Positions 43,680-53,988 are shown, numbered from the stretch's first letter. The stretch is DNA of 64,000 nucleotides from Mesobacillus persicus (GCF_900109925.1 NZ_FOBW01000016.1:1-64000), one strand, 5' to 3'. Notes: generated by a model from the sequence alone, not told the origin. A program made the numbers and translations.

Positions 43680-44962
43680 TTAATAAATCCCCATCGCTGC
43701 TAACACAATGGCTACTGCTGTTGCAATAATCGGGATGATAATCGCTACAACTGCAATATCTTTATAGCTGTCTTTATGTGTCATCCCTGTAATTGTTAGC
43801 AAGGTTAGGACAGCCCCATTGTGTGGCAATACATCCAATCCACCTGACGATAAGGAAGCAATTCGGTGGAAAGCTTCTGGAGAAATGCCTGTGCTTAAAG
43901 ATAGTTCATAGTATTTTGATCCTAAAGCCTCGAGTGCAATTCCCATTCCCCCTGATGCAGAACCTGTCGCACCTGCTAGTAAATTGATGGCAACTGCTTC
44001 AGAAATAAGTGGGTTACCTGGAATGCCCATTAACATTTCCGTTAGTTTCTTGAAACCAGGTACTGCTTGTACAACTGTACCAAAACCTACAGCCGCACTT
44101 GTATTAATAATGCTGTAATTGAACCTGCAGCACCCGCATTAATCGATTTGACGAAACCTTTAATTTTAGTGATATTAAGAATAAGAATTAAAAGAATTCC
44201 AGCTAAAAGGGCAATAACGATGTCCCACTCTAAAACATTTAACGTAATTAGAACCGTTAATAATGGCAGAATGGATAAAAAAACATTAGGAGCAGAACCC
44301 TCTACCTTAAGAATGGAATTATCCTTAGGTTCAACATAGTTTTCTCCCTTTGCCGACATTTGCTTTTGACGCCAAATCAGATAATAATAGCCACCGATTC
44401 CCATAATAAGGGCAGAAACAATCCCCATGATTGGGGCTGCCATCGCATCCGTCTGGAAATAAGGGATCGGGATTAGGTTTTGAATTTGCGGTGTACCTGG
44501 TAAAGCCGTCATCGTGAAGGTAAAAGCACCTAGAGCGATGGTTGCAGGTAATAACTTTCTGCTAATATTCGCTTCACGGAATAAAGATAATGCCAGCGGA
44601 TAAACCGCAAATACCACGACAAACAAGCTAATTCCACCATATGTTAGTACAGCCGATGATAATAATACCCCTAAAATTGCTCGTTTTGTCCCCATTAGTT
44701 TCGATAAGGAAACCGCAATTGAGCGCGCCATCCCCGTGTCTTCCATTAGCTTTCCAAAGATCGCGCTCAGCATAAACACTGGGAACCATTTTTTAGCAAA
44801 CCCTACAAACCCGCTCATGTAGGTATTCGTATAAGCATCTAATAAATCTAAACCACCAGTTAGCGCCACTACTCCAGCTGCGATCGGCGCAACCCAGATA
44901 ATGGACCAGCCCATGAAAGCAAGCACCATTAGTACGATAAGACCGAGAATAATTCCTAACAA
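43680..44962 (-). pseudogene. GntP-family permease, single-base frameshift
   Basis: Two frames together give one GntP-type carrier of about 427 aa. The N-terminal part (44087-44962) has GWSIIWVAPIAAGVVALTGG, SGFVGFAKKWFPVF and TALPGTPQIQNLIP; the C-terminal part (43680 to about 44105) has INLLAGATGSASGGMGIAL and LDVLPHNGAVLTLL. The break is at about 44101-44110, where AATACAAGTGCGGCT lost one A in a short A-run. GntP proteins move gluconate or, in this gene context, 3-hydroxybutyrate or acetoacetate. Either a recent mutation or a sequencing error; the rest is fully intact, which favours a recent or artefactual event. Confidence 0.82.
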
Positions 44963-44989
44963 ACAAACCCCTCCACGTAATCTAGATGA

Positions 44990-45036
44990 CTCGGTAATGA
45001 ATAAAAACTAGAATTCTAAGGTTTGTCATTACCGAG
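44990..45036. other. intercistronic hairpin between the dehydrogenase and permease genes
   Basis: CTCGGTAATGA and TCATTACCGAG form a perfect 11-bp stem with a long AT-rich loop and no T-tract. It probably affects message stability within the operon. Confidence 0.6.
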
Positions 45037-45090
45037 GTAGTCTCTTATTTAAAATCCGCGTTATAAAAAAACTCGTTTTTCAAACTTGTA

Positions 45091-45867
45091 TTACTGCGCT
45101 GTATATCCGCCATCAAGGACCACTGCTTGCCCGGTGATTCCTTTTGCTTTATCACTTGCTAGGAAAAGTGCATAATCAGCAATTTCCTGGACGTCTAATA
45201 AGCGTTTTTGTGGTACCAATGGGTACAATACTTCTTCTTTTACAGTTTCAACTGGGACGTTGCGAGTTTTCGCAAGGTCTTCGAACTGTCCGCGTACAAG
45301 TGGCGTATCCACATACCCTGGGCAAATCGCATTTACAGTAATGTCATACTCCGCTGCTTCTAAAGCGGCCACTTTTGTTAACCCAATTACACCATGTTTG
45401 GCGCTGTTATAAGCGGCTTTTCCAGCGAACCCAATTAACCCGTTAATCGATGCCATATTAAGAATTCGACCAAAGCCTTGCTTTTTCATAATTGGAAGTG
45501 CATGCTTGATGGCGATGAATGGAGCAATTTGCATAACCCTAATCATAAACTCGAATTTATCTGTTGGAAACTCTTCGATTGGTGAAACATGTTGTAGCCC
45601 AGCATTATTAAATAGAACATCTAGTCTCCCATACTTTTCAACCGTTGCATCAATGGCATTCTTAATATCTTCTTCTTTTGTAACGTCTACTTTTAATCCT
45701 AAACAGTCAAATCCTTCATTTCGTAGATTCTCAGTTGCTTCGTTTAATTTTTGCTCATTGATATCAGTAAAAACAACCTTAGCTCCGTTATTTAAAAATT
45801 CAACACCAATTTGAAAGCCAATCCCACTTGCCGCACCTGTAATAAACACAACTTTGTTTTCTACCAT
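45091..45867 (-). CDS. bdhA: 3-hydroxybutyrate dehydrogenase
   Basis: A 258-aa short-chain dehydrogenase that interconverts (R)-3-hydroxybutyrate and acetoacetate with NAD(H). The NAD motif TGAASGIG is at 10-17, NNAG at about 87-90, and the catalytic Ser/Tyr/Lys in NMASINGLIG and YNSAKHG. FNNAGLQHVSPIEEFP and the substrate loop DTPLVRGQFEDLA are typical of 3-hydroxybutyrate dehydrogenases. The neighbouring CoA-transferase, thiolase and permease confirm the pathway. Start behind GGAGGAAT. Confidence 0.93.
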   Translation of the reverse strand: MVENKVVFITGAASGIGFQIGVEFLNNGAKVVFTDINEQKLNEATENLRNEGFDCLGLKVDVTKEEDIKNAIDATVEKYGRLDVLFNNAGLQHVSPIEEFPTDKFEFMIRVMQIAPFIAIKHALPIMKKQGFGRILNMASINGLIGFAGKAAYNSAKHGVIGLTKVAALEAAEYDITVNAICPGYVDTPLVRGQFEDLAKTRNVPVETVKEEVLYPLVPQKRLLDVQEIADYALFLASDKAKGITGQAVVLDGGYTAQ

Positions 45868-45934
45868 TTTCTATTCCTCCAATATAATAAGTAATTTTAA
45901 TCTTCTTTTAAAAGAATCTATGAATCAATCAACC

Positions 45935-47120
<1,186 letters not shown>

Positions 47121-47151
47121 ACCAATTCCTCCATTTCTAGTTGCACAATCT

Positions 47152-47802
47152 TTATGCTATGTTAGGATTCACTTTAAATGTTGCTGCTGTTTTTTCCTTG
47201 ACCGTGTCTAAGTCCACGCCTTCTTGTAGTTCTTCTAAAACTAATCCATCCTCAGTCACACTGAAAACAGCCAATTCCGTAATAATCAGATCGACCACAC
47301 CTTTGCCTGTTAGCGGCAACTGACATTCTTCTAAAATTTTCGGATCTCCTTTTTTAGAGCAATGTTCCATCGCGACAATCACTTTCTTGGCTCCTGTTAC
47401 AAGGTCCATTGCGCCACCCATACCAGGAACCATTTTACCCGGAATCACCCAGTTTGCTAGATTCCCTTTCGCATCCACTTCAAGGCCACCAAGGACAGTA
47501 ACATCAACATGTCCTCCGCGAATGAGCTGAAAGGAAAACAGACTATCAAAGAAAGCCCCGCCTGGTAGAATACCAGCTGGCTGTCCACCTGCATTGACTA
47601 AGTCAGGATCGATTTCTCCTGTTACTGGTCCTAGACCAATGTAGCCGTTTTCCGATTGAAGGATGACACTGACACCTTTAGGTAGATAGTTAGGTACCAA
47701 CGTGGGCAAACCAATTCCGAGATTTACCACATCGCCATCCTTCATTTCCCTTGCAACACGTGCAGCAATAACTTCCTTTGTGTTTACTAGAGTTGTAATC
47801 AT
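47152..47802 (-). CDS. scoB: 3-oxoacid CoA-transferase subunit B
   Basis: A 216-aa beta subunit of succinyl-CoA:acetoacetate (or acetate:acetoacetate) CoA-transferase. The catalytic glutamate region is [10 protein letters not shown] (residue about 50), followed by [20 protein letters not shown] and [20 protein letters not shown]. With subunit A it converts acetoacetate to acetoacetyl-CoA. The genes are 14 nt apart and each has its own strong ribosome site. Confidence 0.93.
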   Translation of the reverse strand: MITTLVNTKEVIAARVAREMKDGDVVNLGIGLPTLVPNYLPKGVSVILQSENGYIGLGPVTGEIDPDLVNAGGQPAGILPGGAFFDSLFSFQLIRGGHVDVTVLGGLEVDAKGNLANWVIPGKMVPGMGGAMDLVTGAKKVIVAMEHCSKKGDPKILEECQLPLTGKGVVDLIITELAVFSVTEDGLVLEELQEGVDLDTVKEKTAATFKVNPNIA

Positions 47803-47816
47803 ATTGTCTGCCTCCC

Positions 47817-48461
47817 TTAAACTAAAATTTTATCGACTAAGATTCCTGGAGTCACCACATCATTTGGGTCAATCTCGCCAACTTCGACAATCGACTCAAC
47901 CTGTACGATGACAAGGTCTGCTGCGAGAGCCATAATCGGATTAAAATTTCGAGCAGATTGATGGAATACTAGATTTCCAGCTTTGTCTGCTTTGTAGGCT
48001 TTTAAAAGGGCGACATCTGCGCGTAGTGGTTTTTCCAACAGATACTCCCGACCATCTACTGTAATCTTTTCTTTTCCTTCCTCTACAACCGTTCCAACTC
48101 CAGTTGGAGTAAGGATTCCCCCTAAACCAGATCCACCAGCGCGAACCCTCTCAGCTAGTGTGCCTTGAGGTACAAGGTCAACCTCTATTTCTCCTGCAAT
48201 CATTTTTCTACCTGTTTCTGGATTGGTTCCTATATGTGAAGTAATCACCTTTTTTACTATATTATTGGCAACCATCGGGCCTACTCCTGTTTCTACGAAA
48301 GCGGTATCATTTGCAATCAAAGTAATATCTTTAATGTTCGAGTCTAGCAGTGCGGAAACTAATTTTTCTGGCGTTCCTACTCCCATAAACCCTCCTGCCA
48401 TAATAGACATCCCATCTTTAAAGAACGATGAAACTTCCTCTACTGATATAACCTTTTCCAA
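47817..48461 (-). CDS. scoA: 3-oxoacid CoA-transferase subunit A
   Basis: A 214-aa alpha subunit with the CoA-binding glycine loop [13 protein letters not shown] and [20 protein letters not shown]. First gene of the operon scoA-scoB-thiolase-bdhA-permease. Start TTG with AGGAGG at 8 nt. It lies 78 nt downstream of a consensus sigma-54 promoter, so expression should depend on sigma-54 and the activator encoded after the operon. Confidence 0.93.
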   Translation of the reverse strand: MEKVISVEEVSSFFKDGMSIMAGGFMGVGTPEKLVSALLDSNIKDITLIANDTAFVETGVGPMVANNIVKKVITSHIGTNPETGRKMIAGEIEVDLVPQGTLAERVRAGGSGLGGILTPTGVGTVVEEGKEKITVDGREYLLEKPLRADVALLKAYKADKAGNLVFHQSARNFNPIMALAADLVIVQVESIVEVGEIDPNDVVTPGILVDKILV

Positions 48462-48538
48462 TTAAAGCACCTCCTAGATGATGTAAACTATTCATGAGCG
48501 TTGATGTCTTTTTTTTATGATGCTCATTTATATTTAAT

Positions 48539-48553
48539 GCAAAATCCGTGCCA
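48539..48553 (-). promoter_or_regulatory. sigma-54 promoter of the ketone-body operon
   Basis: The minus strand reads TGGCACGGATTTTGC, a perfect TGGCAC-N5-TTGC. The -12 GC lies 78 nt before the scoA start. Confidence 0.85.
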
Positions 48554-48703
48554 ACTTTTGATTCCAACAAAATCTTTATACTATTTTTATATAAAAAAAA
48601 TAGAAAAATCCCTCTATACACCGGTATAATCAATAACCTGTTTCGAAAAAAAATATTTTAATGACCTTACAATAGTGGGCAAAATTCATCTAGAGGTAAG
48701 GTT

Positions 48704-48750
48704 GCACCCTTCCGGAATAACGGAATTTTTCCGTTATTCCGGAAGGGTGC
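48704..48750. promoter_or_regulatory. long palindrome, probable upstream activating sequence
   Basis: Two 20-nt arms (GCACCCTTCCGGAATAACGG and its complement) are separated by AATTTTT. Each arm holds half of a TTCCG-N6-CGGAA type dyad, and another TTATTCCG follows at 48757-48764. It lies about 150-200 nt upstream of the sigma-54 promoter, where an enhancer site belongs. A terminator role is unlikely because no gene ends here in the right direction. The sequence between promoter and palindrome is AT-rich with no gene. Confidence 0.55.
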
Positions 48751-48820
48751 CTTTGGTTATTCCGTATATGTGGAAATATGAAAACTCAAGACTTATGTAC
48801 GCAAAAGTTCTTATCAGCTC

Positions 48821-48849
48821 AAAAAAAAACACTGATTTGCTTCAGTGTT
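48821..48849 (-). terminator. terminator of the 73-aa hypothetical gene
   Basis: AACACTGA and TCAGTGTT pair around a 6-nt loop, followed on the minus strand by eight or more T, 15 nt past the stop. Confidence 0.85.
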
Positions 48850-48863
48850 ATATTATGGTCGAT

Positions 48864-49085
48864 TTAAGAGCTTTTTTTATGTTGATCATCCATTTTCACG
48901 AGCAAACCTTTTTTAATCCAGTATTGTAAATTTTCAGAAGGAAAAACGCCTCTACCATTGGAGTTATTCATTTGGATGACTACACTGTTTGGGGTCACTT
49001 CAAGAATAGTCAATGTCTCCGAATGGCTGAGGTTCGGCAAAAAACCACTTTTGATTTCAAACTGCATGTTCTTATCTAGATTCAA
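48864..49085 (-). CDS. hypothetical protein, 73 aa
   Basis: I do not recognise the family. The frame begins with TTG behind GGGAGGG and ends just before a good terminator, so it is probably a real gene. The product is soluble, with beta-strand-like stretches (ETLTILEVTPNSVVIQMNNS) and a C-terminal KKGLLVKMDDQHKKSS. The spacing of strands recalls small KOW/DUF2187-like barrels, but the match is only impressionistic. Confidence 0.6.
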   Translation of the reverse strand: MNLDKNMQFEIKSGFLPNLSHSETLTILEVTPNSVVIQMNNSNGRGVFPSENLQYWIKKGLLVKMDDQHKKSS

Positions 49086-49181
49086 CAGGAACCCTCCCTA
49101 CTTTTCATCGATTACATTCATTAAGGTTCCCACTTTTTCTATTTTTATCCATATACCAGTAAGTTATTGGAAGAGAAAATA

Positions 49182-49222
49182 GAAAATCCCTGGAAGGTGC
49201 CAGGCACCTTCCAGGGATTTTC
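49182..49222. repeat. GGTGCC palindrome R8, terminator of the acyl-CoA dehydrogenase gene
   Basis: A perfect 41-nt palindrome: GAAAATCCCTGGAAGGTGCC, a central A, then the exact complement. It begins 14 nt past the dehydrogenase stop. Confidence 0.9.
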
Positions 49223-49236
49223 CATAAACGATTGTT

Positions 49237-51018
49237 TTAACATGTGTACTGCTTTGCTTCGTTTACCATTGCAGCTACTTCTCTAATTCGCTTTACTCTA
49301 TTTTCAACGGAATATTTAGCTAATTCTCTTTTGATTAGTGATGCTATACCTAGAATGACTTGGTTCTCGGTTTCAAGGCCACCTATTAGTTCTTGGCTAA
49401 GTGCTTGAACTTTTAATATACTTTGTTCGACAACCATTTTCGCTAATAATTCCTTCGCTCTTTCTTTTTCCGTTCCATTTTTATTGATTTGCTTCACGGA
49501 ACGTAACACTGCAGATTCTGCCGCAAATAGTTCGATTGCGATTTCTGATAGTTTCATTACCGTTTCTTGCTCGTTTTCAAGTGCAGTCCCGTATACTTCA
49601 TAAACAGCACCGGCAGCGGCTAAGAAAGTATTCCGAATCGATGCAATGGCCTCTCGCTCTTTTGCCAATGGTCCATCTAGCTTTTCAGTAGCTCCAGCTT
49701 GAAGTTGTTTCACTGCATTTTCAATGGCCTCTTTCCCTGGTAGCTCCCCTTTAGCCGTTTTCTTAAAGAAATTCCCGGTAATTAGCAGACGATTAATTTC
49801 ATTCGTCCCTTCAAAAATACGATTGATTCTAGAATCGCGGTACGCCTGTTCAATCGGATATTCTTTAATGAATCCAGAGCCACCATGAAGCTGCAACGAC
49901 TCATCGACTACCTGGTCTAACGTTTCCGAACCATATACTTTACAGATGGCACATTCCATCGCATATTGCATAAGCCTTGAACCTACTAATCTTCTATCTT
50001 CACAATCATCGAGATCCCCTAATACATCTTCCAATAAGGATGCTACTCGATACTGGAGAGATTCTGCAGCATAGATGCGCGAAGCCATTTTAGCGACCTT
50101 TTCTTTACTAGCTCCAAATTCCGCAATCGATTTGCCAAACTGCTCTCGCTCATTTGTATATTCAACAGCGAACTTTAAAGCTTCCTTTGCTCCACCCATA
50201 CAAGCGGCTCCAAGATTAAATCGTCCTAGATTCAATACATTTAAAGCAATGACATGGCCTTTACCAATATCACCTAGTACATTTTCTACGGGAACTAAAC
50301 AATCTTCCATAATGACCGACCTAGTGGACGATCCTTTAATCCCCATTTTCTTTTCTTCAGGTCCGAGCGATAAACCCGGAAAGTCCTTTTCTACAATAAA
50401 TGCGGTAAACTTTTCCCCATCAATCTTGGCGTAAACTATAAACGTGTCAGAGAAGACCGCATTTGTGATAAAAATTTTCGTTCCATTTAACACATAATGT
50501 GTACCCTCATTATTCAAATAAGCCGTTGTTTTTGCGGCAAGTGCGTCAGATCCTGCCAAAGGTTCTGTTAAACAATAGGCTCCTAGAAATTCACCTGATG
50601 CTAGTTTCGGAAGGTATTTTTCCTTTTGCTCCTTTGTGCCAAAATAAGTGATTGGCAATGTAGCAATACAGGTATGGTTCGACTGGGCCACTCCATAACC
50701 ACTCGTCCCACCACCGACAATTTCACCGACAAGAATTTTACTGATCTTATCTAAACCTAAGCCACCATATTGCTCTGGAACACTATGAGCTAACAAACCG
50801 AGTGACCCGGCCTGACGCAGCAAGGCAACCACTCGCTCAAAATCTTGATCCTCAATGGCCTCACGATGTGGCTGTACTTCTTTCTCAACGAATTGTCTCG
50901 CTGTTTTCGCAATCATCTTATGTTCATCGGTAAAATCCTCTGGGCAGAAGATAGCCTCCGGTTCTGCTTCAGATACTAAATAATGGCCACCTGCGATAAT
51001 CCTTTTTGTTTTTTCCAT
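49237..51018 (-). CDS. acyl-CoA dehydrogenase (FadE/VLCAD-like)
   Basis: A 593-aa flavoenzyme of beta-oxidation that introduces the alpha-beta double bond. The N-terminal, middle and C-terminal ACAD domains are present: EQYGGLGLDKISK, CLTEPLAGSDALAAKT, the C-terminal signature LQLHGGSGFIKEYPIEQAYR and DSRINRIFEGTNEINR. The catalytic glutamate is in the FEGTNE stretch. About 190 extra residues after the core form the extended tail seen in FadE-type (YusJ/VLCAD-like) enzymes. Monocistronic; electrons would go to ETF. Start behind a weak AGGGTAGG. Confidence 0.92.
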   Translation of the reverse strand: MEKTKRIIAGGHYLVSEAEPEAIFCPEDFTDEHKMIAKTARQFVEKEVQPHREAIEDQDFERVVALLRQAGSLGLLAHSVPEQYGGLGLDKISKILVGEIVGGGTSGYGVAQSNHTCIATLPITYFGTKEQKEKYLPKLASGEFLGAYCLTEPLAGSDALAAKTTAYLNNEGTHYVLNGTKIFITNAVFSDTFIVYAKIDGEKFTAFIVEKDFPGLSLGPEEKKMGIKGSSTRSVIMEDCLVPVENVLGDIGKGHVIALNVLNLGRFNLGAACMGGAKEALKFAVEYTNEREQFGKSIAEFGASKEKVAKMASRIYAAESLQYRVASLLEDVLGDLDDCEDRRLVGSRLMQYAMECAICKVYGSETLDQVVDESLQLHGGSGFIKEYPIEQAYRDSRINRIFEGTNEINRLLITGNFFKKTAKGELPGKEAIENAVKQLQAGATEKLDGPLAKEREAIASIRNTFLAAAGAVYEVYGTALENEQETVMKLSEIAIELFAAESAVLRSVKQINKNGTEKERAKELLAKMVVEQSILKVQALSQELIGGLETENQVILGIASLIKRELAKYSVENRVKRIREVAAMVNEAKQYTC

Positions 51019-51389
51019 AAAAACCTACCCTTCATTAAATAGTAATAGATTCTCCTATGTAGCCCTGTTCTCTCTTTGTAAATAAAAGATGTTCGTTCTA
51101 AAAGAATCTTGTTCTCTTAACAAATCTATGCGTTTTCTAGCTTGAACATTCATCTCATAGAATTCTATGAGATGCTTTGGTAATGCCTACTCTAAAAAGA
51201 CAAGCGATGTACTCCTCTTTTTAATAATATCATATTATTCTGAATATTTAAATAAATAAGAAATAACAAGCATTCACTATCTATTATTAGAAAATACGAG
51301 AAAAACGGGCGTAAATACCATTTAATGGAATTTGCACATTTTATACTGTGGTAATACACTTATTTAAAATAATCAATAAGGTGGTATAT
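51019..51389. other. intergenic region with a perfect palindrome
   Basis: This divergent gap between the acyl-CoA dehydrogenase and a hydrolase is AT-rich and codes for nothing I can find. Its one strong feature is the 24-bp palindrome at 51151-51174. Confidence 0.5.
51151..51174. promoter_or_regulatory. 24-bp perfect palindrome, candidate operator
   Basis: CATCTCATAGAA is followed immediately by its exact complement, with no loop. It lies 133 nt upstream of the acyl-CoA dehydrogenase start. Without a T-tract or neighbouring stop codon it looks more like a protein site or cruciform than a terminator. It does not match the FadR consensus known to me. Confidence 0.45.
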
Positions 51390-52157
51390 ATGACAAAATC
51401 AAAAGTAAGCAAAGCAGGAATGCCCTATTTGCATTTTGGTAATGGTGAGCCACTGGTGTTGATACACGGTCTTGGGGAAGTAAAAGAAGGTTGGATGAAC
51501 CAGTTTGAATTAGGGGATGAATATGAATTAATCATTCCGGATTTGCGCGGACACGGAGAACATGAAACCGAGGATGAGATCACCATTCAAAATTTTGCTA
51601 TGGATGTCATCGATCTTTTAAAAGAACACAAAATTGAAAGCGCTAACATTGCTGGTTTATCAATGGGTGGAGCTGTTGCACAGGAAATTTTCCGTCAGGC
51701 GCCTGAAATGTGTCGTTCCCTAATTCTTGCAAGTACATTTCATTATTTTCCCAAAAAACTTGCTCCTCTTTTCCTAGAAATGAGAAAAGGAAGATATTCC
51801 AGGCGTCAAAAGAAGCCTGCAGCTCAATTAGCCTTGTATTCATGGAACAGAAATGTCATTGAAGAATTTAAAGACCATTTCCAGCCATCTCAGAAGGCAT
51901 TTCGAGAATCGTTAGAGTCTTGCTTGAAAGTGAATAATATCAATCTCCTTAAGAAAATAGATATACCCACGCTTGTGATCGGTGGTCAATATGACTCGGT
52001 GATTCCTGTTTGGATGCAGGTTTGGATGCACAAGCTGATTCCACATTCAGAGTTTGTAATTATGAGGGAAACAGGTCATGTTGCCAAACTAGAAGCAAAG
52101 GAGCGCTTCAATCAGCTCATCCGTGATTTTTTAAATAAACAAAGTTGTTATAGCTAA
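51390..52157 (+). CDS. alpha/beta-hydrolase
   Basis: A 255-aa hydrolase. VLIHGLGEVKEGWMNQ has the HG oxyanion motif, NIAGLSMGGAVAQEIFRQ the nucleophile elbow (GLSMGG), and ETGHVAKLEAKE the catalytic histidine; GGQYDSVIP gives the acid. It resembles the 3-oxoadipate enol-lactonase/BioH group, a broad set in which sequence does not reveal the substrate. The ATG at 51390 follows GGTGG; the frame extends 14 codons upstream without a site. Confidence 0.78.
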   Translation: MTKSKVSKAGMPYLHFGNGEPLVLIHGLGEVKEGWMNQFELGDEYELIIPDLRGHGEHETEDEITIQNFAMDVIDLLKEHKIESANIAGLSMGGAVAQEIFRQAPEMCRSLILASTFHYFPKKLAPLFLEMRKGRYSRRQKKPAAQLALYSWNRNVIEEFKDHFQPSQKAFRESLESCLKVNNINLLKKIDIPTLVIGGQYDSVIPVWMQVWMHKLIPHSEFVIMRETGHVAKLEAKERFNQLIRDFLNKQSCYS

Positions 52158-52182
52158 ATGACTGTTGGCTATAAAGTCAAAG

Positions 52183-52222
52183 AACCGGTCACTACAGTAA
52201 AGAACTATTAGTGACCGGTTTT
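52183..52222 (+). terminator. terminator of the hydrolase gene
   Basis: AACCGGTCACTA and TAGTGACCGGTT form a perfect 12-bp stem, then TTAT, 26 nt past the stop. Confidence 0.85.
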
Positions 52223-52425
52223 ATGTAAGAGATCTTAGCTTGTACAGGGCTAATGCTTGCACTGCTGTGCAGCCGATGATAAAGTAACAGAATTAAAATC
52301 AGAAAAATCAAACACTAGCGCCCATAAATTTGTTATAATGGAAATATCCCCTAAAAAGGAATGTTTACCCCCATTCATGTAGACCCTTTAAATTTAAATA
52401 TAATTCATTCCAAGGAGGTTCATCT

Positions 52426-53016
52426 ATGTATCAAATTAAAGAAAAAGAAAAACTCTTCATCTATACTGGTCCGGATGGTTCAGGAAGAAAAACCATTGCC
52501 AAGATGGTTGCCACTGCGTTCGATATGGAAACAGTCCTCTCTTACACGACCCGCTCCCCACGTCATTATGAACAAAATGGAGAAGACTACCATTTTGTGG
52601 ACGTGGAGACCTTTAAGAAAATGCAAGAGCAGCAAGAATTTCTTGAAAGTGTCGAAATCGATGGGATTCATTACGGGTTACGTGAACAAGATATCGTCAA
52701 AGCGTTTGAGAGTCATAACCTTGTCTATCTTACATTAAATCCCGAAGGAACCGAAAAATTAAAAAACATGTATGGCGACCGAGTGATGCGTTTCTTTGTA
52801 TTTGCTGATCGTGAAACCGTAATTAACAGACAAAAAGCACGTGAAGACGGCGAAGAGGACATCAAACGCCATATGGCGCATTACGATGAAATTATGGCCT
52901 ATAAAAACAATTGTGAATACGCTTTTGAAAATTACGATTTGCCTCAGGTCTCTTTTCAAATCAGTGAAGTCATCGAAGCGTTTTTAGACAGAGATTTTAT
53001 TGTAACCGATTATTAA
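52426..53016 (+). CDS. guanylate kinase-like protein
   Basis: A 196-aa protein with the guanylate kinase fold. The GMP-binding block SYTTRSPRHYEQNGEDYHFV agrees with the family. The P-loop reads GPDGSGRKT where guanylate kinases have GPSGxGKGT: the Walker A lysine is replaced by Arg, with Lys at the next position. It is therefore probably a paralogue rather than the housekeeping Gmk, which would sit beside rpoZ and priA. It may be a weak kinase or a nucleotide-binding protein. Start behind AAGGAGG. Monocistronic. Confidence 0.8.
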   Translation: MYQIKEKEKLFIYTGPDGSGRKTIAKMVATAFDMETVLSYTTRSPRHYEQNGEDYHFVDVETFKKMQEQQEFLESVEIDGIHYGLREQDIVKAFESHNLVYLTLNPEGTEKLKNMYGDRVMRFFVFADRETVINRQKAREDGEEDIKRHMAHYDEIMAYKNNCEYAFENYDLPQVSFQISEVIEAFLDRDFIVTDY

Positions 53017-53262
53017 TTTTCACTTTCTTTCGTGTAGGGGAACAATGTGATCCCCTTACACGATCATAGATACCCCTTATTTAGTTTAATAAACTACACA
53101 AAAGTCCCCTATTCTCCTCAAAATAGGCAAAACAGGAATATCGCGTTAGTATAGACCATGATCATTACCCAACTACTCCATATAATAATCATCCACTTAA
53201 TTTTAATTTCGGTCCTAGAAGAATAGAAAGAATTTTTCACCCAGTACCAGGAGGTCATTTAA
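53017..53262. other. intergenic region without a clear gene
   Basis: GTGTAGGGGA and TCCCCTTACAC at about 53033-53062 form a hairpin with one bulge behind the guanylate-kinase-like gene, without a T-tract. Beyond it the + strand keeps an open frame of about 65 codons (YNNHPLNFNFGPRRIERIFH and on) that has no start codon. It may be the remnant of a gene. Confidence 0.35.
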
Positions 53263-53274
53263 ATGAAAGAAATA

Positions 53275-53308
53275 GGCTTCCTGCCTTTTCTGACAAGAAG
53301 CCTTTTTT
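53275..53308 (+). terminator. terminator with an embedded 15-codon frame
   Basis: GGCTTC and GAAGCC enclose a 16-nt loop and are followed by TTTTTT. A tiny frame with an excellent ribosome site (AGGAGG, ATG at 53263, TAA at 53308-53310) runs through the hairpin. The signal looks like the end of a + strand transcript; what it ends is unclear. Confidence 0.55.
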
Positions 53309-53324
53309 AATAACCTTCGAATGT

Positions 53325-53798
53325 TTATTTTAACTCCTCTATTTCCCAAGTATGTTCAAACTCTATGCAACCTTTAAGTGTTTGAGCTACCGGGCAACCA
53401 CGTTCAAATACAGCTAATGCTCGTTCTGCGGCATCCGTCTTTCCTGCTGGAACTTTAATATAGTAATGGCAACTAATACGAGTGATCTTTAAAACTCCTT
53501 CAGGTGCTTCTATTGTTCCTTGAACATCCGCACTTACTTTGTCAGGTGAGGTTGGAATTTTACGCGCCTCCAGCGCGCCAGAAAGGGTACCAACCAGTCA
53601 GCCACCGGCTGCAGCAACTATATGGTCTAAAGTCGATGGATACTCGACCTCAGGCTCCACCCCGTAAAACTGTTTAACTCCCCCATGGACACCAAACAAA
53701 ACGGGTTCCTCAAACTTACCGATATAGGCTTTTCTTATTTTATTCGGTGTATCCTCTTGGATAACCTTAATTTTCGTCAACTCTATCGGTTCACTCAA
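53325..53798 (-). CDS. OsmC/Ohr-family protein, predicted selenoprotein (TGA = Sec at codon 67)
   Basis: A 157-aa OsmC-family thiol peroxidase or disulfide-handling protein. The first 66 codons end HIVAAAGG, then TGA (53598-53600), then in frame LVGTLSGALEARKIPTSPDK onward to a TAA at 53325. In OsmC proteins this exact place, the start of the central helix, holds the peroxidatic Cys (A-x-x-G-C-L-x-x-T), so Sec replaces it. The second redox Cys is kept in ERGCPVAQTLKGC. A GC-rich 6-bp hairpin with a G-containing loop follows 19 nt after TGA. The TTG at 53798 behind AGAGGTGG is preferred; a GTG three codons earlier overlaps that site. Confidence 0.78.
53562..53578 (-). promoter_or_regulatory. 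bacterial SECIS element in the OsmC-family gene
   Basis: On the minus strand GCGCGC and GCGCGT pair (five G-C and one G-U) around the loop TGGAG. The loop begins 25 nt after the TGA, and G is in the second loop position; both fit the general bacterial SECIS pattern. It is much more GC-rich than the surrounding gene. Confidence 0.68.
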
Positions 53799-53988
53799 TC
53801 TTTCCACCTCTTTCTAATGGGTCATTAACTAATTATTCTAACAATATCAAATCCAGATAAGATAGTAAACGAAAACATTACATACTTATATATAATAGAG
53901 AACGGATCCAAAATACGAATGCCATATGCCTAGCATTAGTCGACTTTAGGCATATGGCAGCTACATTTAAAATTATTCCTTATTAGTC

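Noticed and set aside
48704-48750. Palindrome as a transcription terminator
   Set aside because: The T-tract is in the loop and not behind the stem, and the nearest gene ends have their own terminators; an activator site fits better.
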